From the NCBI RefSeq assembly GCF_002849895.1, contig NZ_CP018867.1, forward strand, positions 186,001 to 250,000: a stretch of DNA of 64,000 nt. The letters run 5' to 3'. Positions 8,320 through 17,439 of this stretch are shown here, in pieces. This stretch comes from Companilactobacillus alimentarius DSM 20249. Lineage in GTDB: Bacteria; Bacillota; Bacilli; Lactobacillales; Lactobacillaceae. Numbering within the stretch: position 1 is the first letter of the stretch; every line of letters starts with the position of its first letter. The notes under the pieces were generated by a model. The model did not search any database. It was given only the letters and a program-made list of their open reading frames with translations, and was not told the DNA's origin. The position numbers and the translations under genes are program-made.

Positions 8320-9618
8320 ATGAAGGAAACAGTAAAAGGTAATGTACTTGAGTCAGTAATCACTGATCTTAATCAATATTCTTCTAAATATGAATTAAAC
8401 AATACTAAGAATACAAAACTGTTTAGAAGTCTATTAACTGATGTTTTGATCAAAGCAACGAAATATGAAGATGATGGCTCATATTTTGTGAAAACTGGCG
8501 ATATTCCTGCTATGTGGTTAAGGGATGCTACATTTCAAGTTCTTCCATATGTGTCATTAATCAATGAGGTACCAGATTTGTATGATTTATTAACAAGAGT
8601 ATTGAAGAGAGAATTACGTTTTGTAAAAATGGATCCATATGCTAATGCCTTTAATCAAACTTCATCGGGAGCACATTGGAGTGATGATGATTCGAATATT
8701 CCCGTCTCTGATCATGTTTGGGAAAGAAAATTTGAAATTGATTCATTGTGTGCACCATTATTTTTAGCAAATAATTTATATGAAAAAACGGGAAATACTA
8801 ACATTTTTGACGAAGAATTTTGGAATACATTATCAATAATTATGGATGTATTCAAAATTGAACAGCATCATAACACTTCACCATACTATTTCAAGCGAAA
8901 GGATTGCCCTTCAAATGATACTTTGCCAAATGATGGAAGAGGGACTCCAGTCACATATACAGGTATGATTTGGAATGGATTTAGACCAAGTGATAATGCA
9001 TGTGTTTATGGTTATCACATTCCTTCTAATATGTTTGTTGTTTCTGTTTTAACGCCATTATTGGATAGGGTTCCCGAAAAATTTGAGACTTTGAAAGATG
9101 AAATGTCAATTTTATTGAATGAAATTAAGTCAGGAATTAAACGTTATGCAATTGTAAAATTACCAGATAATTCGTTTGGATATGCTTATGAAGTCGATGG
9201 TTTGGGGAATTATAAGTTAATGGATGATGCAAATGTACCAAGTCTTTTATCACTTCCATTCATTAAATATTGTTCAAAAGATAATCCGTTATATCTAAAT
9301 ACACGTAAATTCATTTTGAGTACGAAGAATCCTTACTATTATTCAGGAAAATTATTACAAGGAATTGGAAGTAATCACACTCCAATCAATTACGTTTGGC
9401 CTATCAGTATCGCTATGGAAGGATTGACTTCAGATAATTTAAATAAAAAGGCTCATCAACTTGATGTTATTTCGAAAACAAACAATGATACGTCCCAATG
9501 TCATGAGAGTATTGATATGGATGACCAAAGCAAGTATACGAGAGATTGGTTTTCTTGGTCGAATATGACATATTGCCAGTTAGCATTAGATTTTATTAAT
9601 AAGAATGTAGGGAGGTAA
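8320..9618 (+). CDS. GH125 exo-alpha-1,6-mannosidase
   Basis: The 432-residue protein matches glycoside hydrolase family 125, metal-independent inverting exo-alpha-mannosidases with an (alpha/alpha)6 barrel. Visible family motifs are GDIPAMWLRDATFQ near residue 60, GAHWSDDDSN, WERKFEIDSLC, then TGMIWNGFRPSDNACVYGY near 210 and the C-terminal DWFSWSNMTYCQLALDF. There is no signal peptide, so it is intracellular. GGAGAATAATT precedes ATG 8320. In streptococci and clostridia GH125 works with GH38 on alpha-mannosides derived from N-glycans, and the same pairing is seen here. It ends five bases before the GH3 start, consistent with one operon. Confidence 0.9.
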   Translation: MKETVKGNVLESVITDLNQYSSKYELNNTKNTKLFRSLLTDVLIKATKYEDDGSYFVKTGDIPAMWLRDATFQVLPYVSLINEVPDLYDLLTRVLKRELRFVKMDPYANAFNQTSSGAHWSDDDSNIPVSDHVWERKFEIDSLCAPLFLANNLYEKTGNTNIFDEEFWNTLSIIMDVFKIEQHHNTSPYYFKRKDCPSNDTLPNDGRGTPVTYTGMIWNGFRPSDNACVYGYHIPSNMFVVSVLTPLLDRVPEKFETLKDEMSILLNEIKSGIKRYAIVKLPDNSFGYAYEVDGLGNYKLMDDANVPSLLSLPFIKYCSKDNPLYLNTRKFILSTKNPYYYSGKLLQGIGSNHTPINYVWPISIAMEGLTSDNLNKKAHQLDVISKTNNDTSQCHESIDMDDQSKYTRDWFSWSNMTYCQLALDFINKNVGR

Positions 9619-9623
9619 TACTC

Positions 9624-11911
9624 TTGTCCCCTTATCAGAATAAAAATCTAACTATTAGAGAACGTGTCAATGATTTGATTTCTAAGATGACATTACAGGA
9701 AAAAATTGGACAAGTTAATCAGCATCTTTATGGATGGCAATCATATTATAAGGATTCATCAGGTATTAATTTAACTAATAAATTTAAAAATCATGTTAAT
9801 TGGGGACAAGGATTAGGTGCTTTGTATGGATTATTTAGAGCCGATCCATGGTCTAAAAAGAATTATGACAATGGTATTCGTGTCAATGAAAGCACACGTT
9901 TATCAAATATGATTCAATCATATGTCATTAGTAAATCTCGCTTAGGAATACCAGCTTTAATTGTCGAAGAAATGCCTCATGGACATCAGGCATTAGATTC
10001 CGTAGCATACCCAACGAACATTGGTAAAGGGAACACATTCGACCCAGAACTTATAAAGAAGTCAGCTGAATTGCAGGCTAAAGAACTTCAGATTAAAGGT
10101 GGAAATTTGGCACTTGTAAGTTCTTTAGATTTATTGAAAGATCCTAGATGGGGAAGGTCGGAGGAGACTTTTGGGGAAAGCCCATACTTAACAGGGTCCT
10201 ATACGAGAGCAATAATTAATGGCTTTCAAGGCGATCTCATTGGTGATACTAATTTTTTGGATGAGAAGGTATCACAAAATGCTCGTAAGCACGTTGGCGT
10301 TGTAATTAAACATCTTATTGGACAAGGAGAAGCATTAGGTGGGCATAATTCCGGTACAGTTCCAATGGGACAAAGAGAATTCTTGGAAGTGTATGGTCCT
10401 CTTATTTCTAGTCTCAAAAGATCTGTCGGGGTGATGGCTGCATATAATGATATTGATGGAGTTCCTTGCCATGCAAATCGTTATCTGTTAGATAATTTAT
10501 TGCGTAAAAAAATGGATTTCAAGGAATTGTCATGGCTGACGGCACTGCTTTGGACCGATTGGTGGATCTTTATGGCAATTATAGTGACGCAGTATTTGCT
10601 GCATTGAATGCTGGAGTTGATTTGAGTCTTTGGGATGATGTATATATGCATATAGCTGATGCAATAGAGCAACATCCTCAATTATTAGTTGATTTAAATA
10701 ACTCGGTAAAACGTGTACTTTCAGTAAAGTTTTTATTAGGACTTTTTGACAATCCATATATTGATGAGAACGATACGACTATGGAAGAGATAATATACGA
10801 AAGTAATAGTTTAAACTTAAGACTGGCATCTGAAAGTATAACTTTAGTTAAAAATGGAGTACCATCAAAAAAAAGTTCCAGCATATTACCGCTTAAAAAG
10901 AAAGTAAAACTTGCCGTAATTGGTCCACACGTAAAAAATATTTATCATTGGTTAGGTGACTACACTGCCCCTCAACTAAATAGTCAATACACTTCATTTA
11001 TTGAATCCTTGCGTGAATATACCTCTAATATTACATATATTAAAGGAAGTAATATTAGAGAAACCATTCAAGGTAATAAATTAATTAATGAAGCAGTGAA
11101 TATTTCCAGTAACGCTGATGCCGTAGTGCTAACGATGGGTGGTTCATCAATGAGAAACTTTGATATGAGTTTTTTAAATAATGGTGCTATGAGCAATGAA
11201 AGTATTCTAAGGAACACGGATACGGGAGAAAATGTAGATGTTGCAAGTCTTAGTCTTGGAGGTAATCAAATTGATTTATTAAAAGCCTTAAAGAAGATTG
11301 GGACGCCGATCATTGTAGTTATGATTCAGGGTAGGCCTTATGATATTACAGAGGTAATGCAACTAGCAGATGCCGTATTGATAGCATGGTACCCCGGACA
11401 GCAAGGTCCTAAAGCTGTATCAGATATTTTATTTGGAAAAACTAATCCAAATGGTAAATTGCCAATCAGCTATCCTAGAAATACAGAACAATTACCTGTT
11501 TATTACTATCAGAGAAGGGTTTTAAGAAATGAAAATTATTTTGATGAAACGGGATCTCCTCTTTTTGAATTTGGTTATGGACTCAGTTATGCATTGTTTA
11601 ATTATAAAAACTTGAAAATAAAATATAAAGATAATATTATTCAGATCTCTATAGATATAAAGAATATATCTAGTCGGGATGGTAAAGAAACAATATTGCT
11701 ATTTTCAAGCTTCTTTGGAACTGATGTACTTCCACGGCAGAAGCAATTAATAGACTATAGGAAGGTTTTTTTAGAACCTAATCAAACAAAAACAATCCAT
11801 TTCAGGATTAAAAGTAATAAACTATTGTATGTAGATAAAAATATGCAATGTAAAAAACCGAAAAAAATTAAACTATCAATAAAGAAACTAAGTGAATCAC
11901 TTGAATTATAG
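9624..11911 (+). pseudogene. GH3 beta-glycosidase interrupted by a frameshift at a 7-A run
   Basis: Two frames (9624-10607 and 10532-11911) together encode a complete GH3 enzyme. The first carries the TIM-barrel with EEMPHGHQAL, WGRSEETFGESP and KHLIGQGEA. The second carries the alpha/beta sandwich and a C-terminal fibronectin-like domain. The break is at the A-run 10506-10512. With one extra A the sequence would read RKKNGFQGIVMADGTALD, the expected nucleophile region, with the catalytic aspartate in ADG. As written, the first frame loses the nucleophile. TTG 9624 is the start with GGAGG eight bases upstream. Either the gene is dead, the run was miscounted, or slippage on the A-run restores some enzyme. 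Substrate is not clear: beta-glucosidase or beta-xylosidase-like. Confidence 0.85.
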
Positions 11912-11984
11912 TGAATTTAATTTTGGTGAAATGGTATGTAACCGAATTATTGACACATCAAAATTCAGATAGAACAAAAGGAAA

Positions 11985-12035
11985 CACAAAAAGACGTCAG
12001 ATAATCTTTTTTAGATTACCTAACGTCTTTTTGTG
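11985..12035. terminator. Bidirectional-type terminator after the mannoside operon
   Basis: CACAAAAAGACGT pairs with ACGTCTTTTTGTG, with inner TAATC/GATTA pairing. A-rich left and T-rich right arms fit an intrinsic terminator closing the mannoside operon. Confidence 0.85.
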
Positions 12036-12131
12036 TACCTCACGATTAAACAATAGATACTCTCCTTGATTTTCCCATAAATAATTTTCCTGTATAATAG
12101 ACTAATTATTACCTCAAGGGAGTTTATTAAG

Positions 12132-12317
12132 ATGTATGAAATTTTTAAAAAAGTTAATTTATTGTTTGTCTATGAATTGGTGATCTTAGGAGTAATTTAT
12201 TTTGCCTTGATAACTTTTCAAGTCATGACGAAAAACTTCAACGGTAAATTAATATTATTGGGTCTAATTATTTTATATTTAGGACAGTTAGTATATTTCG
12301 GTCGTAAGAGAAAATAA
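12132..12317 (+). CDS. Small two-helix membrane protein, unknown
   Basis: The 61-residue protein has two hydrophobic segments (about 10-30, LFVYELVILGVIYFALI; about 38-57, GKLILLGLIILYLGQLVYF) separated by a short polar loop, and ends in a basic RKRK motif. It resembles the many small uncharacterised lactobacillus membrane proteins, but no family was recognised. An AAGGGAG SD precedes the ATG, and a TATAAT box lies at 12093-12098 with a poorly placed TTGATT upstream. It stands alone between terminated operons, so context gives no function. Confidence 0.65.
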   Translation: MYEIFKKVNLLFVYELVILGVIYFALITFQVMTKNFNGKLILLGLIILYLGQLVYFGRKRK

Positions 12318-12419
12318 TAATATTTAAGTTTTCATTAAACTCGGCATGATGACAGATTGAGAATGCTATCATAGAAGTGATTTAGGGAGTAATAAATAAA
12401 AATTTAAGAGGATGTAAAA

Positions 12420-13718
12420 ATGAAAAAAGAAAAATTTTTAGTTGCTGTTGCTGCTTCAATTATGTTAGCTCCAGTCGCTTTGAATTCTTTACCAACAGAA
12501 ACCGTTGATGCAGCTGCTGTTGGAACAACTTCCGCTGTTACACCTATTTATGATGCAAATGGTAAATTAACTGGTCAATCCTTATCGGCCGGTAGTAAGT
12601 GGAAATTAGGTCAACAGATTACACTAAACGGAGTAGCTAATTATCAAGTTGCTACTAATGAATATGTACCTGCAACATATATTACAAATGTCGTTGGTTC
12701 AGCAAATCCAGAAGATGACACACAAACTGTTGGACGTTATATTTCAAATAATCCTGATGCCGGAAAGACTGTTACAGCTAAGCAAACATTGAGTATTGTC
12801 GACGGTTATGGCAATGAAACTGGAAGAACTTTACCAGCTAATAGTCAATGGAAAATTGGTCGAACTTTACACGTTAATAAGATGATCTATTACGAAGTTG
12901 GGACTAATGAGTATATTCTTGCTACGGATGTTTCAATTGCTGGCGAAGCGGGAAATTCTAATGAAACTGTTCAAGATGTAAACTTTGGAAAAACAGCTAC
13001 AATCAAAAATACTCAACAATTAGTTGATAGTAGTGGTAAAGCAATCGGAGTTAGTTTACCTACAGGTAGTAAGTGGAAACTCGGTAGTTATATGAAGTTA
13101 AATGGTGTCGGATATTATCAAGTCGCTACTAACGAATGGGTTTTGGCAACTGGTATTAGTGTCGATAGTAATACTACTAATAATGGAAGCTATATTATTG
13201 GTGGAAGTACTGCTGCCGGTAAAACAGGTACAATAACGGTAAATAATGCACCAATCGTGAATGGCGCTGGAATAGCAACTGGACAAACTTTAAGTAAAGG
13301 CAGTCAATGGAAAGTCGGCAGTCAAACTTTGAATTATGACAAACAAGCCTTTTATCAAGTTGCTACTGATGAATTTGTCTCTGATATGTATATGAATATT
13401 AATAGTGATAGCACTACTACCAATACTGCTAATACTACTAATTCTTCAGGTGTACCAACACCAGGTAATGGTTTGATTGCAACATTGACAAAGAATCAGC
13501 AAGTTTACAACTCATCAACTAATTCATATGGTCAAACTTTACCAGTCAACTCAGCTTGGAAGATTAGTCAATTAGTTGTTAACAAGTACGGCTCATATTG
13601 GGGTCAAGTTGCTACCAACCAATGGGTTTGGATAACTGATACAAGATTGAACAGTGGACTTAATTTGAAGAGTAATTCGTATTATGAACCAGAATTTGCT
13701 ACAAGTATTGATAAGTAG
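12420..13718 (+). CDS. Secreted surface protein with five SLAP-like repeats
   Basis: The 432-residue protein begins with a signal peptide (KKEKFLVAVAASIML, probable cleavage after VDAAA). Five imperfect repeats follow at about residues 42-91, 123-172, 198-247, 277-326 and 359-408. Each has the pattern (D/N)-G--(T)G--L--GS-WK(L/I/V)G, then YQVATNE(Y/W)V. This is the cell-wall-binding repeat seen in lactobacillus surface-layer (SLAP) and related proteins, as I recall the family. There is no LPXTG anchor, so attachment should be through the repeats. No separate catalytic domain is visible, so it may be a wall-associated structural protein. It is preceded by an AGAGGATG SD and followed by its own terminator. 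Confidence 0.8.
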   Translation: MKKEKFLVAVAASIMLAPVALNSLPTETVDAAAVGTTSAVTPIYDANGKLTGQSLSAGSKWKLGQQITLNGVANYQVATNEYVPATYITNVVGSANPEDDTQTVGRYISNNPDAGKTVTAKQTLSIVDGYGNETGRTLPANSQWKIGRTLHVNKMIYYEVGTNEYILATDVSIAGEAGNSNETVQDVNFGKTATIKNTQQLVDSSGKAIGVSLPTGSKWKLGSYMKLNGVGYYQVATNEWVLATGISVDSNTTNNGSYIIGGSTAAGKTGTITVNNAPIVNGAGIATGQTLSKGSQWKVGSQTLNYDKQAFYQVATDEFVSDMYMNINSDSTTTNTANTTNSSGVPTPGNGLIATLTKNQQVYNSSTNSYGQTLPVNSAWKISQLVVNKYGSYWGQVATNQWVWITDTRLNSGLNLKSNSYYEPEFATSIDK

Positions 13719-13723
13719 ATAAT

Positions 13724-13755
13724 AAAAAACGGTGAATATTTTCATCGTTTTTTTT
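13724..13755 (+). terminator. Terminator of the surface-protein gene
   Basis: AAAAAACGGTGA pairs with TCATCGTTTTTT followed by more T residues, six bases after the stop codon. Confidence 0.85.
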
Positions 13756-13800
13756 CGTCCAAAATTTATTAATAATAATTAACATTGATTGTCGTAATAA

Positions 13801-13846
13801 AAAATAGACTTAATATTTCGTATATACGAGGTATTAAGTCTATTTT
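13801..13846 (-). terminator. Terminator of the RpiR-family gene
   Basis: AAAATAGACTTAATA pairs perfectly with TATTAAGTCTATTTT around an inner TCGTATATACGA palindrome. It lies just past the minus-strand regulator stop codon. Confidence 0.8.
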
Positions 13847-13854
13847 GATAGTCA

Positions 13855-14712
13855 TTATTTATTTAGACGAGTGTCATTGATAGTTTCGCGGATTTCTTGA
13901 AAGATATCAGTAGTTTGCTTGTCATCCTTCATGGCAGTTAAGACGAATAGTGTATCTATTAAGGAAATTTGAGCAATGATAGCGTGCAGTGCTTCATCTT
14001 GATAATTAGTTTCTTCGGAAATTGACAGCAGAGTCAGATCAGCTAATTTGGTTAAGGATGAATTACCGTAGCTTGTGATACCAATTGTTTTAATATCTTT
14101 CTCACGGAGTTTTTGAGCTAATTTTAAAGCGTCTCTGTTTTCGCCACTGTGGGAGATCACGACTGCACAAGTATCGGGCTTTAAAGTAGTAGCCATCATC
14201 AATTGCATGTGGAAATCATTAGCAAAAAGGGGCGTTTTATCAGAGCGTAAGAACTTGTGGTATCCATCTAAGGCAACAATTGCAGAAGCTCCCAACCCAA
14301 AGAAGGCGATGGAATTTTTACTGGTAATTATCTGAACGGCTGCTTGAAGTTGATTTTGGCTCAAAGTATCAATAGTAGCGTTCAAAGCTGATACATTAGA
14401 TGTGAAAACTTTTTTCGCCATTTCTTTAAGCGTGTCGTCAGGATTGATCTCTTGAAAGAGATTATTAGTTTCCCTTTTAGTGGTTGTCGATGTTAAAAGA
14501 TTTATTTTCAACTCTTGAAAGTTGTTGAAGCCTAATTTCTTAGCGAATCGAGAAATCGAGGAAATCGAAGAATTAGTTTTTTTGGCTAAGTCAGTAATAG
14601 TCAAAGCAGAGCTAGTTTGAGGATTTTCTAGAAGATAGTCGGCAATATCTTTCGAAGTTCCAGTTAAGTTATCATAGTAGGATTTGATTAACATATTAAT
14701 ATTATTTTGCAT
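13855..14712 (-). CDS. RpiR/MurR-family regulator of gluconate genes
   Basis: The 285-residue protein has an N-terminal RpiR helix-turn-helix (about 1-77, with SSISSISRFAKKLGF as recognition helix) and a C-terminal SIS sugar-phosphate-binding domain (about 125-255, containing FFGLGASAIVALDGY and VISHSGENRDALKLA). Such proteins sense phosphosugars and repress or activate nearby catabolic genes. It is divergent from the 6-phosphogluconate dehydrogenase gene, and the 139-base spacer has an imperfect palindrome at 14753, the dehydrogenase promoter and a cre-like site. I infer control of gluconate use with 6-phosphogluconate as likely effector. The effector is not proven by the sequence. Confidence 0.88.
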   Translation of the reverse strand: MQNNINMLIKSYYDNLTGTSKDIADYLLENPQTSSALTITDLAKKTNSSISSISRFAKKLGFNNFQELKINLLTSTTTKRETNNLFQEINPDDTLKEMAKKVFTSNVSALNATIDTLSQNQLQAAVQIITSKNSIAFFGLGASAIVALDGYHKFLRSDKTPLFANDFHMQLMMATTLKPDTCAVVISHSGENRDALKLAQKLREKDIKTIGITSYGNSSLTKLADLTLLSISEETNYQDEALHAIIAQISLIDTLFVLTAMKDDKQTTDIFQEIRETINDTRLNK

Positions 14713-14752
14713 AGACTTTACCTCACACTAATAAAATAGCATAATCATTTCC

Positions 14753-14776
14753 TTTTGAAAAGAATTTTCTTCAAAA
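14753..14776. promoter_or_regulatory. Candidate RpiR operator
   Basis: TTTTGAA at the left end and TTCAAAA at the right end flank an AATT centre, giving 20 of 24 positions symmetric. It sits between the regulator start and the -35 box of the gluconate operon. Confidence 0.5.
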
Positions 14777-14779
14777 CTG

Positions 14780-14808
14780 TTGATTTTTAAAAATAGTTTT
14801 CATATAAT
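14780..14808 (+). promoter_or_regulatory. Promoter of the gluconate operon
   Basis: TTGATT at 14780-14785 and TATAAT at 14803-14808 have a 17-base spacer. Confidence 0.75.
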
Positions 14809-14819
14809 ATAGTCAATAA

Positions 14820-14835
14820 ATGAAAACGCTTTACA
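14820..14835 (+). promoter_or_regulatory. cre-like site upstream of gnd
   Basis: ATGAAAACGCTTTACA has the TGAAAACG and TTTACA halves of cre with one extra base in the right half. It lies just downstream of the -10 box and before the AAAGGAG SD. Confidence 0.5.
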
Positions 14836-14851
14836 AAAGGAGACGTTAAAT

Positions 14852-15754
14852 ATGAATTTAGCAATGATCGGTTTAGGAAAAATGGGTATTAACCTGTGTG
14901 AGAATTTAATTAGAAATGATAATCAAGTCGTCGCTTTTGATTTAAATGAAGTAGCTAGACAAAAGGCTAGTGATATTGGAGCACAGAATGTTTCTAGTCT
15001 CAAAGAAGCCGTTGCAGCTTTAAAAAAACCAAGAATCGTTTGGGTAATGTTGCCCGCTGGTAGACCAACTAACGAAACAATCAACGAACTAAGTCAACTT
15101 TTGGATCAAGACGATATCGTCATTGATGGCGGAAATTCATTTTATGAAGATTCACTCAAACATAATGAGATATTAAAAGCCAAAGGAATTAAATTCTTTG
15201 ACTGTGGAACTTCCGGTGGTAAGAGTGGTGCTAATAAAGATGGTAATTTCATGATTGGCGGCGACGATTATCAAACCTTCCAATATATTGAACCAATTTT
15301 CAAGGACATTGCGATGAAAGATGGTTACTTGTACACCGGCAAAGCTGGAAGTGGACATTATCTCAAGATGGTCCATAACGGAATTGAGTACGGGATGATG
15401 GAAGCCATTGCCGAAGGATTTGATGTTTTGGAACACAGCCAATTCAAATATGATAATGAAGCCGTCGCTAAAGTTTGGTCAAACGGTTCCGTTATTCGCG
15501 GTTGGTTGATGGAATTAGCTCAAGACGCTTTTTCAAAAGACAACAATTTGGAACATATCAAAGGAATCATGCATTCATCTGGCGAAGGCAAGTGGACCTT
15601 AGATGAAGCCTTGAAGTTGCAAGTTCCAACCCCAGTTATCGGCATGTCCTTGATGATGAGATACCGTTCATTAGAAGATGATACCTTCACTGGAAAAGTT
15701 GTTTCTGCCTTGAGAAACGAATTTGGTGGTCACGCAACCGATAAGTGTGAATAA
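14852..15754 (+). CDS. gnd: 6-phosphogluconate dehydrogenase, short (GntZ/YqeC) type
   Basis: The 300-residue enzyme oxidatively decarboxylates 6-phosphogluconate to ribulose 5-phosphate. The N-terminal Rossmann fold has GLGKMG at about residue 7. Downstream are GGNSFYEDS, the substrate motif DCGTSGGKSGA and GHYLKMVHNGIEYGMM with the catalytic lysine and asparagine. At 300 residues it is the short form, often NAD-linked, rather than the 470-residue housekeeping enzyme. AAAGGAG precedes ATG 14852. It is the first gene of the gluconate operon, followed by gluconokinase and a permease, so gluconate would be imported, phosphorylated and decarboxylated by adjacent products. Confidence 0.92.
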   Translation: MNLAMIGLGKMGINLCENLIRNDNQVVAFDLNEVARQKASDIGAQNVSSLKEAVAALKKPRIVWVMLPAGRPTNETINELSQLLDQDDIVIDGGNSFYEDSLKHNEILKAKGIKFFDCGTSGGKSGANKDGNFMIGGDDYQTFQYIEPIFKDIAMKDGYLYTGKAGSGHYLKMVHNGIEYGMMEAIAEGFDVLEHSQFKYDNEAVAKVWSNGSVIRGWLMELAQDAFSKDNNLEHIKGIMHSSGEGKWTLDEALKLQVPTPVIGMSLMMRYRSLEDDTFTGKVVSALRNEFGGHATDKCE

Positions 15755-15834
15755 TTTTAGATCAAGAAATCTAAAAAAACTCTCAAGGTATGTAATAATA
15801 TTAATTATTTAGAAAAAGTGTAAGGAGTTTGATT

Positions 15835-17370
15835 ATGGAATATATGGTTGGCGTTGATATTGGAACAACTAGTACCAAGAGTGTCTTGTACGACATGAAA
15901 GGGAAGGTTATTGCATACGCTAATAGTGGCTATCAATTGTATCAAGATATACCTGATATGGCAGAGGAAGATCCCGAAGAGATTTTTGATGCCGTGATTG
16001 AAGTTTTGAGCCAAGTGATTCGTAAGGGTAAAGTTCAAAAGGATGAATTGAAGGGTGTTTCCTTTTCATCAGCAATGCACAGTTTGATTTTAATGGACAA
16101 GGATGATCAACCGCTAACACGTGCAATAACTTGGGCTGATAATCGTGCTGCTAAGTATAGTGAAGAATTAAAAGAAAATGGTATTGGGGCTGAGATTTAT
16201 GCCAAAACTGGTACACCAATCCATCCAATGGCACCTTTGTCAAAGATTCTCTGGATCAAAAACGAAAAGCCAGAGTTATTCAAGAAAACTAAGAAATTTA
16301 TTGATTTAAAATCATATGTATTTTTCCGATTATTTGGAACTTATAAGATGGAATATTCCATCGCTTCCGCAACTGGTATGTTCAATATTTTCAAGTTGAA
16401 ATGGGAAAAACAAGCACTAGATCTCCTAGGAATCTCGACACGGCAATTACCAGAATTAGTGGAACCAACTGATACTATTAAAGGTATTAGCTCTAAATAT
16501 GGCAAAGTCTTAGGAATTACCAAGGATGTACCATTCGTGTTTGGTGCCAGCGATGGCGTCTTATCAAATCTAGGTGTCAATGCGATTGACCCCGGAGTGG
16601 TAGCGGTAACTATCGGTACTAGTGGAGCTGTTCGAGTAGTTGTTGATAAGCCAGTTGTTGATCCTAATGGAAAATTGTTCTGTTATGCCTTAACCAAGGA
16701 CAAATGGGTTGTCGGCGGACCAGTCAATAATGGTGGAATTGTCTTTCGCTGGGTAAAGGATCAATTGTTTGCTCCAGAGAAAATTACCGCAGAACAAATG
16801 CAAGTTTCTACCTATGATATATTGACTCAAATTGCTGAAAAGATTCCAGCTGGATCTGATGGTCTATTGTTCCATCCTTATCTTGGTGGTGAAAGAGCTC
16901 CAATTTGGGACGCTTATGCTCGAGGTTCATTCTTCGGATTAACCAGAAAGCATACCAGGGCTCATATGGTAAGAGCTGCTTTGGAAGGAATTGTTTATAA
17001 CCTTTATATCGTTATGTTAATGATTGAAGGCATCACTGGAAAGCCTAAGAGTATCCAAGCAACCGGAGGCTTTGCTCGTTCAGCACTTTGGAGACAGATG
17101 TTAGCTGATATTTTTGAGCAAGATGTAACGATCCCCGAAAGTTTCGAAAGCTCATGTCTAGGCGCAGCAGTTTTAGGGATGTATTCATTAGGTTATATTG
17201 ATGATCTCTCGGCTGTAAAAGATATGGTTGGTGTGACTGACGTTCACAAGCCAAATGAAAAGAATTTTGAAGTTTATCGTGAATTGTTGCCAATTTGGAT
17301 AAGACTATCAAGAGTCTTGGAACCAGAATATAAGAATATTGCTGAATTTCAGAAGAAACATATGAAATAA
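15835..17370 (+). CDS. gntK: Gluconokinase (FGGY family)
   Basis: The 511-residue FGGY kinase phosphorylates gluconate with ATP. The N-terminal phosphate-1 motif VDIGTTSTKSVLYD, the ITWADNRA substrate motif, the GASDGVLSNLG motif and GGERAPIWD are all visible. Length is typical. TAAGGAG seven bases upstream supports ATG 15835 rather than TTG 15829. An eight-pair hairpin (15755-15776) without a T-run lies between it and gnd and could modulate message stability. Xylulokinase-type relatives are the alternative, but the neighbours (6-phosphogluconate dehydrogenase and a GntP permease) make gluconate the best call. Confidence 0.92.
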   Translation: MEYMVGVDIGTTSTKSVLYDMKGKVIAYANSGYQLYQDIPDMAEEDPEEIFDAVIEVLSQVIRKGKVQKDELKGVSFSSAMHSLILMDKDDQPLTRAITWADNRAAKYSEELKENGIGAEIYAKTGTPIHPMAPLSKILWIKNEKPELFKKTKKFIDLKSYVFFRLFGTYKMEYSIASATGMFNIFKLKWEKQALDLLGISTRQLPELVEPTDTIKGISSKYGKVLGITKDVPFVFGASDGVLSNLGVNAIDPGVVAVTIGTSGAVRVVVDKPVVDPNGKLFCYALTKDKWVVGGPVNNGGIVFRWVKDQLFAPEKITAEQMQVSTYDILTQIAEKIPAGSDGLLFHPYLGGERAPIWDAYARGSFFGLTRKHTRAHMVRAALEGIVYNLYIVMLMIEGITGKPKSIQATGGFARSALWRQMLADIFEQDVTIPESFESSCLGAAVLGMYSLGYIDDLSAVKDMVGVTDVHKPNEKNFEVYRELLPIWIRLSRVLEPEYKNIAEFQKKHMK

Positions 17371-17395
17371 AAAGTGCGCGCAAACGCGCTTTCTT
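17371..17395 (+). terminator. GC-rich hairpin between gntK and gntP
   Basis: GCGCG pairs with CGCGC around a CAAA loop, followed by TTTCTTTATT. It could be a partial terminator that lowers permease expression relative to the enzymes. Confidence 0.55.
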
Positions 17396-17406
17396 TATTC
17401 AGAATG

Positions 17407-17421
17407 TTGTAAGCGGTAACA
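17407..17421 (+). promoter_or_regulatory. cre site (CcpA operator) before gntP
   Basis: TTGTAAGCGGTAACA fits WTGNAANCGNWNNCW at every fixed position. It lies between the gntK hairpin and the gntP SD, so it could act on read-through transcription or on a local promoter. Confidence 0.8.
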
Positions 17422-17439
17422 AAGAGGAGGAGACTATTT

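Noticed and set aside
10506..10512. Programmed -1 ribosomal frameshift in GH3
   Set aside because: The zero-frame codons AAA-AAA are preceded by T, so the run is not in the X-XXY-YYZ register, and no clear stimulatory stem follows. Transcriptional slippage or mutation is more likely than a programmed shift.
17045..17383. Minus-strand frames opposite gntK
   Set aside because: They are mirror frames of a well-defined kinase and lack SD and domain motifs.
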